Origin: Paenibacillus oryzae
GTDB taxonomy: Bacteria > Bacillota > Bacilli > Paenibacillales > Paenibacillaceae
NCBI RefSeq assembly: GCF_001675045.1
Contig: NZ_LYPA01000056.1
Coordinates: 38,254 to 102,253 of the forward strand
Direction of reading: 5' to 3'
DNA length: 64,000 nt
How positions within the stretch are numbered: the stretch's first letter is position 1; each line of letters starts with the position of its first letter. A program made the position numbers and the translations under genes. The notes under the pieces were generated by a model, which worked only from the letters and a program-made list of their open reading frames with translations, made no database searches and was not told the DNA's origin. Of the stretch, positions 44,031 to 51,911 are shown piece by piece.

Positions 44031-44079
44031 AAAAAAAACCTTGATCGGGAGAGAGCATGCTCTCTCTTAACGATCAAGG
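44031..44079 (-). terminator. Long hairpin terminator
   Basis: CCTTGATCG pairs with CGATCAAGG around an inner AGAGAGCATGCTCTCT palindrome, and on the minus strand is followed by eight T. It would end minus-strand transcription arriving from the MFS gene through the palindrome array, before the KAS III operon promoter. Confidence 0.8.
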
Positions 44080-44087
44080 CGCTAAGT

Positions 44088-44465
44088 TTTTGTACGATAT
44101 TCCATACAATAGGTCCTTTAGCTATTGTAAGGAATTCAAGTTGTACGTTTAATCGTACAAAACTTAAGAATCAATAGCCTGGCACGATGATGTAAAGTGG
44201 TTTGTGTACCATGTCCTCGCCTGGGGTTGTGTTTTTGTACGATTCATCGTACAAAATCAATACAATAGCATTTGTATGTCCAACTTTTGTACGAACAATC
44301 GTACAAAACTTAAAGATCCTTAACCTGAGACTGCACTTTTGTATGATTCATCGTACAAAACCAGGTTCTCCCACGTCCGTTTCTGCATTATTTGTATGAT
44401 TCATCGTACAAAAGCGCTTGAATAGTCCACATTCGCCTGGCTTTTGTACGAAATATCGTACAATA
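44088..44465. repeat. Palindrome array B (7 units, 52-bp period)
   Basis: Seven units with arms TTTTGTACGA and TCGTACAAAA and a 4-nt centre start at about 44088, 44139, 44233, 44285, 44337, 44390 and 44442. Neighbouring distances are 51, 94, 52, 52, 53 and 52 bp; a degenerate remnant (near 44200) lies in the 94-bp gap. The 28-29 bp between units are unique sequence. The units at 44233, 44285 and 44337 are perfect or nearly perfect palindromes. Confidence 0.9.
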
Positions 44466-44471
44466 TGAGCT

Positions 44472-44641
44472 CAGCTTAACTCCTTCGCTTATAAGCATTC
44501 ATATATGCGTTCGTTCAGCTTACTCCTTCGCTTATATGCATTCATATATGCGTTCGTTCAGCTTACTCCTTCGCTTATAAGCATTCATATATGCGTTCGT
44601 TCAGCTTACTCCTTCGCTTATATGCATTCATATATGCGTTC
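44472..44641. repeat. 43-bp tandem repeat (4 copies)
   Basis: Four copies of a 43-bp unit (CAGCTTACTCCTTCGCTTAT then AWGCATTCATATATGCGTTCGTT) begin at 44472, 44516, 44559 and 44602. Copies 1 and 3 have ATAAGC and copies 2 and 4 have ATATGC, so the array looks like a doubled 86-bp unit. Each unit contains the palindromic GCATTCATATATGC. It abuts the palindrome array. Confidence 0.9.
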
Positions 44642-44702
44642 TGCTTCTACTCCATCACGATATACGCATTTCGCTTGGAGAGTCACTTACATGGGTTTGA
44701 CT

Positions 44703-45857
44703 TTACCCATCCACTTGAACTTCTTTTTTGGTGCTGGTTATGAGCAGTTGTACGCCAATCATAACAATCGCAATAACGAGCATCGCAAGCAGCGCGGGTA
44801 AAAAGCTGCCGCTGCTATCGTAAATGACCCCTATAAGGAGCGGTCCCATTGCGCCGATTACATACCCTCCGCATTGGGACATGGCGGACCAGGTGCCTGC
44901 CTCCTCTGAGGTGCTGGTTTCCACGATCGGCAGCATAAGCGCCAGCGGGAAAAGTCCGCCTGCCCCGATGCCAAGACAGATAACCGCCGGCAGCATCGGC
45001 ATGTGAAGCAGCAGCATAACAAAGCCCGCCAGCTCGAACACGCTGCAAAGGATAAGATAAAATCTGCGATTACCGGATTTTGCGACTAGAAACGGAATAA
45101 TCAGCGACACGGGAATTTGAATAATGGTGAAAACGGTAAGCAGCATCGCCGCGCTTGCTGCGCTGTACCCGAAGCTATGCGCAATCGGAGAAAGCCATGC
45201 CGTTACGGAATAAAACAAGCTGGCCATTAAACCGAAAAACAATGTTAACAGGATCGCTCTTTTGTTGCGCAGAGGAAACGTGGAGCGTGCCTGCCCTCTT
45301 TCTCCCGCCTTGTTCCGCAATAACAGCGACCATATGATTAAAGCCGCAACGCCGAATATCGCCCAAAAGGCCAATGTCGTGGTCATGCTGTTTTGACTTG
45401 CGTGGTAAAGGGGAATCGTAAAGGCAGAGGCCAATGCCGCCCCGGCGATCATAGATGCGGAATAAATGCTGACGATTCCGGGTTTGGTCGGGAAATACTT
45501 TTTAATAAAAGCGGATAACAATGGCCCTGCCACACTGATGCCAATGCCTCCGGCCAAAGCGCTGACCACCAAAATAAACACCGAGCCCATAACTCCACGC
45601 AGCGCGGTAGCTGCCGTAATGAGCAGCAATGCCATAAAAATGGTTCGTTCAAGGCCTATCCGATTGCGCAAAACCGTCGCCAATGGAGCAAAAATGCCCA
45701 TGCAAATAACAGGCAGGGTCGTGAGCAGGCTTGCCGTCAAGCCGTTCATATGCAATTGAGCTTGAAGCGTTTCAAGCAAAGGGGCAACAGAGGTAATGAG
45801 CGGTCTTAGATTTAAGGATGCGATAAAAATGGCCAATAACAAATAATACTTTTTCAT
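44703..45857 (-). CDS. MFS transporter (CynX/NimT-like)
   Basis: A 384-residue, twelve-segment major facilitator, starting MKKYYLLLAIFIASLNLRPLITSVAPLLETLQ, the characteristic beginning of CynX/NimT/YycB-type exporters for cyanate, nitroimidazole or small organic anions. The start has GAAGGAGG 8 bp upstream. It is divergent from a LysR gene that probably controls it. The substrate is not determinable from sequence. Confidence 0.88.
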   Translation of the reverse strand: MKKYYLLLAIFIASLNLRPLITSVAPLLETLQAQLHMNGLTASLLTTLPVICMGIFAPLATVLRNRIGLERTIFMALLLITAATALRGVMGSVFILVVSALAGGIGISVAGPLLSAFIKKYFPTKPGIVSIYSASMIAGAALASAFTIPLYHASQNSMTTTLAFWAIFGVAALIIWSLLLRNKAGERGQARSTFPLRNKRAILLTLFFGLMASLFYSVTAWLSPIAHSFGYSAASAAMLLTVFTIIQIPVSLIIPFLVAKSGNRRFYLILCSVFELAGFVMLLLHMPMLPAVICLGIGAGGLFPLALMLPIVETSTSEEAGTWSAMSQCGGYVIGAMGPLLIGVIYDSSGSFLPALLAMLVIAIVMIGVQLLITSTKKEVQVDG

Positions 45858-45949
45858 AGGTGCTGCCTCCTTCTCTGGTTGTTAATAGTGTTTAATCAAG
45901 TATAATCATTCTTTTTTCATTGATCAATCCTATTGTTTATATCATAATA

Positions 45950-45964
45950 ATAGTAAAATACTAT
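45950..45964. promoter_or_regulatory. Candidate LysR operator between MFS and lysR
   Basis: The perfect palindrome ATAGTA-AAA-TACTAT, of T-N11-A type, lies in the divergent promoter region 24 bp before the LysR start codon. Confidence 0.5.
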
Positions 45965-45988
45965 CAATAAAGCGAGGTGAGCTGTTTT

Positions 45989-46882
45989 ATGGATACCCGT
46001 AATATTAGCTATTTTATGGCCGTTTATGAACAGCTTCATTTTACAAAGGCAGCGGAAAGTCTGGGTATTTCCCAGCCAACCTTAAGTCAGCAAATCCGAT
46101 TGCTTGAAGCAGAGCTGGGCGCACCGTTATTTGATCGCATTGGCAAAAAGGTCGCCGTTACTGAAGCCGGCAGGCTCCTCCATCATTACGCGGTCAAAAT
46201 GCTGCAAGCCGAAAGGGACGCCCGCAGCGCAATCAAGGAATTGCTCTCGGGACAACGAGGAACTGTTTCACTCGCAGTTCTTCCTTCCGACCTGGACTTT
46301 CAGCTTGTTCCGCTGTTTGTTCAATTCAAGCAGAAATTTCCCGATATCGGGCTTAAAGTCATCTCCACCATTCAGGTTCATGAAGAGGTGCTTGCCCACA
46401 AGGTGGACATCGGAATTGGCCTTCAGGGCTCGCTTGATAAGCGGCTGGTTCAAGAGCCGCTTGGCTCGGAGCCTTACCATCTGTTTGTCCATTCCGACAG
46501 CGAGTTGGCCGGCAGGAAGGAAATATCCCTTGCGGAACTAGAGGAGCAGGCGCTGGTGATGTATCCAAAAGGATATTTGGGGCGGGATTTAATTGACGAG
46601 GTGTGTGTAAACGCAAGGGTTGAGCTGACAACTGTCATGGAGACAAGCTCCGCCAATTCGCTGCTGCAGCTGGTTTCCGCTGGTGTAGGAGCAACGATAC
46701 AGCCAAGAGGGCTGCTCAGGCAACACCCGGAACGGTATCGGATCACCCGTATTCCAATTACAGAACCGGCCCCGGTTCGCCGGCTTGAGCTGGTATACCA
46801 TGCGGACCGTTTTATCGGGAGCTCGCAGCGGCAATTAACGGATTGGCTGATTCATTTCTTAAAAGACAATATCGTTGGTTAA
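45989..46882 (+). CDS. LysR-family transcriptional regulator
   Basis: A 297-residue LTTR with the N-terminal winged helix MDTRNISYFMAVYEQLHFTKAAESLGISQPTLSQQIR and effector domain (about 90-295). The ATG at 45989 is chosen because GAGGTGA lies 8 bp upstream; a GTG four codons earlier overlaps that ribosome site. It is divergent from the MFS exporter, the classic layout for a LysR regulator and its target, with a TAGT/ACTA dyad between them. Confidence 0.9.
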   Translation: MDTRNISYFMAVYEQLHFTKAAESLGISQPTLSQQIRLLEAELGAPLFDRIGKKVAVTEAGRLLHHYAVKMLQAERDARSAIKELLSGQRGTVSLAVLPSDLDFQLVPLFVQFKQKFPDIGLKVISTIQVHEEVLAHKVDIGIGLQGSLDKRLVQEPLGSEPYHLFVHSDSELAGRKEISLAELEEQALVMYPKGYLGRDLIDEVCVNARVELTTVMETSSANSLLQLVSAGVGATIQPRGLLRQHPERYRITRIPITEPAPVRRLELVYHADRFIGSSQRQLTDWLIHFLKDNIVG

Positions 46883-47052
46883 CATGCCAACCGATGGCTA
46901 TTGCAGGCGAAGACAATAAAAGCCGGCCCGTAAGGCATCCGGGCCAGCTTCCTTGGCTGCTGCTTGTTACGCCGCTGATACTCGATGTGTAATGCTTACC
47001 GCTTGCGCCTGCACCTTACTACTCCATTCGTAATGCTTACTGCTTATTCCTG

Positions 47053-47172
47053 CTCGATGCGCTCGATGCGCTCGATGCTTAATCCATGCTGGAAGGCCTA
47101 TGGCTTGTTGCTTGTTGCTTGTTGCTTGTTGCTTGTTGCTTGTTGCTTGTTGCTTGTTGCTTGTTGCTTGTC
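47053..47172. repeat. 9-bp and 7-bp tandem arrays
   Basis: Three copies of CTCGATGCG (about 47053-47078) and then about ten copies of the heptamer GCTTGTT (about 47103-47172). They lie between the LysR and TetR genes, which end facing each other. Frames crossing the heptamer encode only ATSNKQQ repeats and are not genes. Confidence 0.85.
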
Positions 47173-47227
47173 GCTTATCGCACGGACTACTTTCTTCCAT
47201 TCACAGCTAATGTCCTGTTTCCGCGTT

Positions 47228-47815
47228 TCAAAAAGACCTAAGTATCCGCTCCAGGATGCTTCCGACCTGGGTTCGGGCAGCAGTTGGATCATCCGCCTCC
47301 GCGATGCCGATGGCCGCTTCCGTAACTGCACCAAACAGAATATCGGCAAGCAGGTCTGGAGGCTGCTTTGTGATATGCCCCGACTCCATCAGCTCCTGGA
47401 GCAACAAAGCGGATACACTCATAACGCTGTGTTTCTCCTTCTCCCTCCACTGCTTCCAGCCTAATGCCGCGGGACCTTCCTGCAGCACGATCCGGCGATA
47501 GGACGGCTGGAGGCACTCCTCCAAATAAATGTCCAGAGCGGTCATTGCCCTCTCCCACGGATCTTTTTTGACTCCGGCAGCCCCGTTAATTCTGACCACT
47601 ATTTTTTCCAGAAACCGATCCACCACTTGTTCAAAAATGGCTTTTTTATCTTTGAAGTGATAATAAAAGGCTCCTTTCGTTAATTGTTCATGCTTGACGA
47701 TTTCATCAATCGAGGTTTTTGCAAAGCCTAGTTCGGCAAACAGTATTTCCGCCCGGTGCAGCAGCGCTTCTTTTGTTGCTTCCGCATTGATATACTTTGT
47801 ATTTTGTTCATTCAT
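47228..47815 (-). CDS. TetR-family repressor
   Basis: 195 residues: N-terminal TetR helix-turn-helix (about 10-60; AEILFAELGFAKTSIDEIVKHEQLTKGAFYYHFKDKKAIF) and a helical ligand domain. I use the ATG at 47813-47815. It has no ribosome site, but TATAAT lies 6 bp upstream of it, so the message may be leaderless; an ATG at 47861-47863 would add 16 residues. It is divergent from an alpha/beta hydrolase, with four operator-like repeats between them, and should repress both. Confidence 0.85.
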   Translation of the reverse strand: MNEQNTKYINAEATKEALLHRAEILFAELGFAKTSIDEIVKHEQLTKGAFYYHFKDKKAIFEQVVDRFLEKIVVRINGAAGVKKDPWERAMTALDIYLEECLQPSYRRIVLQEGPAALGWKQWREKEKHSVMSVSALLLQELMESGHITKQPPDLLADILFGAVTEAAIGIAEADDPTAARTQVGSILERILRSF

Positions 47816-47865
47816 AGACCCATTATAGCGCCTGGGCATGACCGGATAAAGATTAAATTGCATCA

Positions 47866-47964
47866 AACATACCTACAGTATTGCGAACATACCAAAGGTA
47901 TGTTACAGTAATGCCAACATACTCAAGGTATGTTGAAGTAATTCCACCATACTCGGAGTATTTT
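47866..47964. promoter_or_regulatory. Four phased TetR operators
   Basis: Four 19-bp dyads begin at 47866, 47886, 47916 and 47946. Units two and three are clearest: AACATACCAAAGGTATGTT and AACATACTCAAGGTATGTT. Spacings are 20, 30 and 30 bp, so all lie on about the same face of the helix. They fill the region between the divergent TetR and hydrolase genes. Confidence 0.85.
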
Positions 47965-48000
47965 GCAATGTTGCCAATTAATCATGAAAGGGGTTAACGC

Positions 48001-48861
48001 ATGAAGGAAGCTAAGGTGGCGTCGGGAATCATACGGTATTTTGATCAAGGGGAGGGTCAATGTATCCTGTTCCTGCATGGGGCGTTGAGCAATAGCAATA
48101 CATGGAGAAAGGTTATTCCCGTTATAGCCCGGCACTATCGCTGCATCGTCCCCGACCTGCCGCTCGGGGCTCACTCTATTCCCCTTGACTCTGCTGCAGA
48201 TTTATCGCCAAAAGGCATTGCCGTGCTGCTCAAGCAGTTTATAGACGCCATAGGAGTCAGGGAGGTTGTTGTGGTTGGCAATGATACGGGCGGCGCATAC
48301 GGCCAGGTGTTTACTATGATGCATCCTTCGTCTGTTGTCCGGCTGGTGCTGTGCAATACCGATGCGCTGGACGTTTTTCCGCCAAAGGCATTTGCTTCCC
48401 TGCAAGCCGGGATTGGCGTTCCGGGTTATTTGTGGCTTATGTCCCGGCTGTTCCGCATTGGTTCTTTTCTGAAAAGTCCGATGGCGATGGGGCTTCTCTC
48501 CCACACTCTGAACAAGGAGCAGCTCTCGGAGCTGTACGTCAGAAGCTTTACCCGGCAAAAGAGGATTCGGTCCGATTTTGTCAAAGTCGTTAAGGGGTGG
48601 TCTCCGGAATATACGCTTCAAGCCGCCAAAAGGCTAGCTCATTTCCATAAACCCGTTTTGGTGCTGTGGGGCGCTGATGATAAGATGTTGTTTCCGGTTG
48701 AGTTGGGGAAGCGGGTGTTTGAGATTTTTCCACATGCATCCTTTAAGCTGGTTGAGGGTTCATTGACGTATGTGCAGGAGGATCAGCCGGAACGATTCGC
48801 GAGCGAGCTCCTTCATTTTATGGCTGCGCCCAATGCTCCTTTATTATCCCGAACCCAATAA
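48001..48861 (+). CDS. Alpha/beta hydrolase with Asp-type nucleophile elbow
   Basis: A 286-residue alpha/beta-hydrolase. The oxyanion motif HGALSNSNTW is present (about 27-36), and the nucleophile elbow is GNDTGG (about 97-102), placing Asp where esterases have Ser, as in haloalkane/fluoroacetate dehalogenases and epoxide hydrolases. The usual catalytic His before QEDQPE is replaced: the sequence is GSLTYVQEDQPE, with Thr at that place. ATG start with AAAGGGG 7 bp upstream. It is controlled by the divergent TetR. The reaction is unclear; a non-hydrolytic or altered mechanism is possible. Confidence 0.85.
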   Translation: MKEAKVASGIIRYFDQGEGQCILFLHGALSNSNTWRKVIPVIARHYRCIVPDLPLGAHSIPLDSAADLSPKGIAVLLKQFIDAIGVREVVVVGNDTGGAYGQVFTMMHPSSVVRLVLCNTDALDVFPPKAFASLQAGIGVPGYLWLMSRLFRIGSFLKSPMAMGLLSHTLNKEQLSELYVRSFTRQKRIRSDFVKVVKGWSPEYTLQAAKRLAHFHKPVLVLWGADDKMLFPVELGKRVFEIFPHASFKLVEGSLTYVQEDQPERFASELLHFMAAPNAPLLSRTQ

Positions 48862-48957
48862 GTATCAACTCCGGTTCAAGCATTAACAAAGGCGTCTCTG
48901 CCAGAACGCGTACGCGCCCCCAAGCGAGGCACGCGTACTCTCCCTGAACGATAACAG

Positions 48958-50097
48958 TTAATCCTCAATGGCGGACATAATCATATTGCTGTATAAGTCC
49001 GTACCGCAGTCGGTGTAGTGGCTGTAAACGGAGAAATATACGCCAACCACTTCCCTTACGGGGTCTACCCACAGAAAGGTGCCGCCTGCGCCTCCATGGG
49101 AAAAGGTTTGTGGCGAACACAAGGAGCCGTATTCATCCCGTTTATTGCCTTGAATGCTCCAGCCAAGACCCCACGAGGCTTCGGAGAAAAACTGATCTCC
49201 CCATCTTGCCGCAACGCCGGGAATCTGGTTTCTTGTCATCGTTTCAACGGAAGCTTTGCTCAAAATTCGGACGCCGCCATAAACACCCTTGTTCAGATAC
49301 ATCTGGGCAAATACCGCAATATCCAGAACGGTTGAATACGCTCCGCTCGAAGCGGATGGGGAAGCCAAATGCCGAGGGGTTCCCGCCCATTGATCCGGTC
49401 CGTCGGGGTTGCGCTGAACTACTCTGTCATATTTTGATTCCGGGACAACAAAATAGGTATCCTTCATGCCCAGCGGCTCAAAAATCCTTTCTCTTGCAAA
49501 ATTGTCCAGCGATTGCCCGGTAATACGGCTAATGATTTCACTCAACAAATCATAACCATATCCGCAATACGACATTTCCGTGCCGGGATTTTTCCAGAGC
49601 GGCGCATCGTAGCTCAAATACAGATATTCATGAATGTCGGGATGTTGTCCGGGCGTAGGAGACGGAATATCGACGCTGCCTCTTTTTTGGGTTACATGGT
49701 TATAGACGGCTTCGCCGCTCATGCCCGATGTATGCGTCAGCAAGTGATGAACGGCAACATTATTTTTACCTTCGCCAACAAACTCGGGAATATAATACGA
49801 AACAGAGCGGTTTAGTCCCAGCTTGCCTTCATCCACCAAAATCATGGCGGCAGTTGCGGTAATAGCTTTGCTGATGGAGGCCAGCGGGAACAACGCATCC
49901 AGCTTTAAGGGCGCTTCTTCACCGTAAGCTGCTTTTCCGTATGCCTCCTGCAACACAACCGTACCTCTTCGTGCGGCAAAAACAGCCAGGGCGGGAAGCT
50001 TTCCGTCCGCAACCCATTGGGCTGCCGTCTCTTTTGCATGCTTGATCTTATGTGACGACATAAATACGTTTTCCGGATTGCCTTCTGTTAAAATCAC
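48958..50097 (-). CDS. Serine hydrolase, beta-lactamase/EstB-like
   Basis: A 379-residue class C beta-lactamase-fold protein: SxxK as S74-I-S-K77, the Tyr motif YCGYGYDLL and SHGGAGGTFLWVDP as the KTG equivalent. No signal peptide, so an intracellular esterase or D-amino-peptidase type is likely. GTG start at 50095-50097 with AGGAGG 7 bp upstream. It is related to the tandem hydrolase at 951-3299 but single-domain and only distantly similar. No operon partner. Confidence 0.88.
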   Translation of the reverse strand: MILTEGNPENVFMSSHKIKHAKETAAQWVADGKLPALAVFAARRGTVVLQEAYGKAAYGEEAPLKLDALFPLASISKAITATAAMILVDEGKLGLNRSVSYYIPEFVGEGKNNVAVHHLLTHTSGMSGEAVYNHVTQKRGSVDIPSPTPGQHPDIHEYLYLSYDAPLWKNPGTEMSYCGYGYDLLSEIISRITGQSLDNFARERIFEPLGMKDTYFVVPESKYDRVVQRNPDGPDQWAGTPRHLASPSASSGAYSTVLDIAVFAQMYLNKGVYGGVRILSKASVETMTRNQIPGVAARWGDQFFSEASWGLGWSIQGNKRDEYGSLCSPQTFSHGGAGGTFLWVDPVREVVGVYFSVYSHYTDCGTDLYSNMIMSAIED

Positions 50098-50224
50098 TTT
50101 TTACCCTCCTATTTGTGCGTGCTCAAACACAGTAACTCCATTAAAGCCTTGATTGTTCAGGTCTGTCAATGAACATTGCCGCTCATCTATGAGGATTGCA
50201 AAAATAAGTCGGGTGGCGTTCCTG

Positions 50225-50689
50225 TCACTCGGCACTGGCTTGGCTTTTGCTCAGTCGATGACGCAGCAGGCTTTGCGCAAGCAACGAAACAAGCAGCAGA
50301 ACCAATAATGTCCACCAGCCAGCCGTCGCAAAAACCTCTTCGGGAAAAATAAAAGTATATCCAAAATAAGCTAAAAACAATATGCCCTGAAGCAGCTTTA
50401 ATGTCCCTGCATCAGCCTCATTTTTCAAGGCAACCAGCCGTTCATCGTTTTCAGCAATTATCGTTTTTTTCATTTTGTGCGGGGCGTTCTTCAATCTTGA
50501 CAGCTTCAGGAAGGATACCAACGCCATACTGAAGGGTAAAAGCGACAACGCCATCAGCACCTTGTGACTAGAAAACAGAATGGAATCCATACCCATAAAA
50601 ATGAACCCCGCCGCGAGCAGAATTATTCCGGCAAGCAGCGTAACCGCCAAAATCGTTTTTGCTTCTTTAATAGACCTTTCGCTTTTCAT
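50225..50689 (-). CDS. Small four-TM membrane protein paired with an XRE gene
   Basis: 154 residues with membrane segments about 12-35, 38-58, 98-117 and 120-142 and a charged cytoplasmic loop between the second and third (NAPHKMKKTIIAENDERLVALKNEAD). This resembles DUF2178-type proteins found beside small XRE regulators in Bacillota. The start is the ATG at 50687-50689, 6 bp after GGGAGGA, whose ribosome site overlaps the XRE stop. Function unknown. Confidence 0.72.
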   Translation of the reverse strand: MKSERSIKEAKTILAVTLLAGIILLAAGFIFMGMDSILFSSHKVLMALSLLPFSMALVSFLKLSRLKNAPHKMKKTIIAENDERLVALKNEADAGTLKLLQGILFLAYFGYTFIFPEEVFATAGWWTLLVLLLVSLLAQSLLRHRLSKSQASAE

Positions 50690-50691
50690 CG

Positions 50692-50869
50692 TCATTCCTC
50701 CCAAAATAAATCGTTTAATGTTTTATTTAGCGCCTTGCATATATCCATACACAGCTTAAGGCTCGGGTTGTAGCTCCCGGATTCAATTAAATTGATCGTT
50801 TGCCTGGTCACTCCAACGATCTCCGCCAATCGCTCCTGCGACAAGTCGGCTTTCGCTCCTGCACTTGCA
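50692..50869 (-). pseudogene. Small XRE-family regulator with damaged 5' end
   Basis: The C-terminal 50 or so codons encode a clear HTH (LSQERLAEIVGVTRQTINLIESGSYNPSLKLCMDICKALNKTL) like YozG-type regulators of about 68 residues. Upstream, the first helix is missing in this frame, no start codon with a ribosome site is found, and the frame runs back into a terminator hairpin (50880-50915). Reading one frame over gives GTG-CAA-GTG-CAG-GAG-CGA, resembling the expected VQELR beginning, which suggests a 1-nt frameshift. Its stop abuts the ribosome site of the membrane-protein gene. Confidence 0.55.
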
Positions 50870-50879
50870 CAATGAGCGC

Positions 50880-50915
50880 AAAAAAACCGTGCTTGGTTTG
50901 CAGCACGGTTTTTTT
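50880..50915. terminator. Strong terminator after murB
   Basis: ACCGTGCT-loop-AGCACGGT with seven A before and seven T after: a symmetrical bidirectional intrinsic terminator, 54 bp after the murB stop. Confidence 0.92.
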
Positions 50916-50969
50916 GCACCTTCTTATATCAGTAAACTCTCTATCGTTGCATGCACTAACAGCTTCCAG

Positions 50970-51911
50970 CTAGGTTGGTTGCCCGCTGCTTCGATCCGTT
51001 GCGGGATCGCCAATAATTTTCACTTCCGTTTCAAGCTCAACATCAAACTTTTCTTTTACCGTCTTTTTAACATGCTCAATCAATGCCAGGTAGTCGGTCG
51101 AGGTTGCGTTGTCGATGTTAACAATAAAGCCGGCATGTTTGGTTGAAACCTCGGCGCCTCCGATCCTGAGCCCCTGCAGTCCACTATCGGCAATCAGCTT
51201 GCCAGCGAACATGTTGGGAGGGCGCTTGAACACGCTGCCGCATGATGGATATTCAAGCGGCTGCTTATCTTCACGGAGAAAGGTGAAATGATCCATTTTC
51301 CCTTGGATGTCCGCCAGTTCTCCCTTCTCCAGCTTGAAAACGGCTTTCAGCACAATATAGCCTTCCCTCTCAAAAACGCTGGAGCGGTAGCCGAACTGAA
51401 ATTGGGTATCGTCCAAAACCTTCATTTCCCCGGTTCTGGTCAAGATGGTTGCTTGCTTCAGCACAAAAGAAACCTCGCCGCCGTATGCACCCGCATTCAT
51501 CATTAACGCCCCGCCGACACTTCCGGGAATGCCGCAAGCAAACTCCAGGCCCGATAAGGAATAATCTCTTGCCGTACGCGACACATCAATAAAGCTTGCG
51601 CCGCATTCCGCCATAATTTCTTGGTCCAGGACCTCAATGGCATTCAAAAGATTCATATTCAGCACGATGCCTCGAATGCCGCTGTCGCGAATAATGACAT
51701 TGCTGCCGAAGCCCAGCACCGTTAGCGGGATCGCCTTCGCATGGGCAAACTTAACCACCTCGGCGGCTTCATCCAAAGTGGATGGCTGCACATAATAGTC
51801 AGCTTTTCCGCCAACCTTGATAAAGGTGCGATCCTTCATTTCTTCATTGCTATACATTTTCATATGGGGACAGGCTGTTGTAAGTTCATTAAAAACAGAA
51901 TAGTCGTTCAG
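50970..51911 (-). CDS. murB: UDP-N-acetylenolpyruvoylglucosamine reductase
   Basis: MurB reduces UDP-GlcNAc-enolpyruvate to UDP-MurNAc with NADPH and FAD, an essential peptidoglycan step. Motifs: TFIKVGGKADYYVQP, LGFGSNVIIRDSGIRGIVL, the FAD-binding GSVGGALMMNAGAYGGE, and YPSCGSVFKRP with the catalytic Ser in SCGSVF. Frame, homology and ribosome site point to a CTG start (51909-51911) 7 bp after AGGAGG, giving 313 residues; the first in-frame ATG (51861-51863) has no ribosome site and would remove residues that MurB proteins normally have before TxxKxGG. Confidence 0.88.
   Translation of the reverse strand: MNDYSVFNELTTACPHMKMYSNEEMKDRTFIKVGGKADYYVQPSTLDEAAEVVKFAHAKAIPLTVLGFGSNVIIRDSGIRGIVLNMNLLNAIEVLDQEIMAECGASFIDVSRTARDYSLSGLEFACGIPGSVGGALMMNAGAYGGEVSFVLKQATILTRTGEMKVLDDTQFQFGYRSSVFEREGYIVLKAVFKLEKGELADIQGKMDHFTFLREDKQPLEYPSCGSVFKRPPNMFAGKLIADSGLQGLRIGGAEVSTKHAGFIVNIDNATSTDYLALIEHVKKTVKEKFDVELETEVKIIGDPATDRSSGQPT

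Noticed and set aside
44139..44162. TnrA/GlnR-type site (TGTNA-N7-TNACA)
   Set aside because: The dyad core is TGTAC-N8-GTACA. Arm sequence and centre length do not fit the TnrA consensus.
44088..44465. CRISPR array
   Set aside because: Spacing looks CRISPR-like, but repeat units differ in sequence, are full palindromes of about 24 bp, occur at three loci in sets of 4-7, and no cas gene is present in the window.
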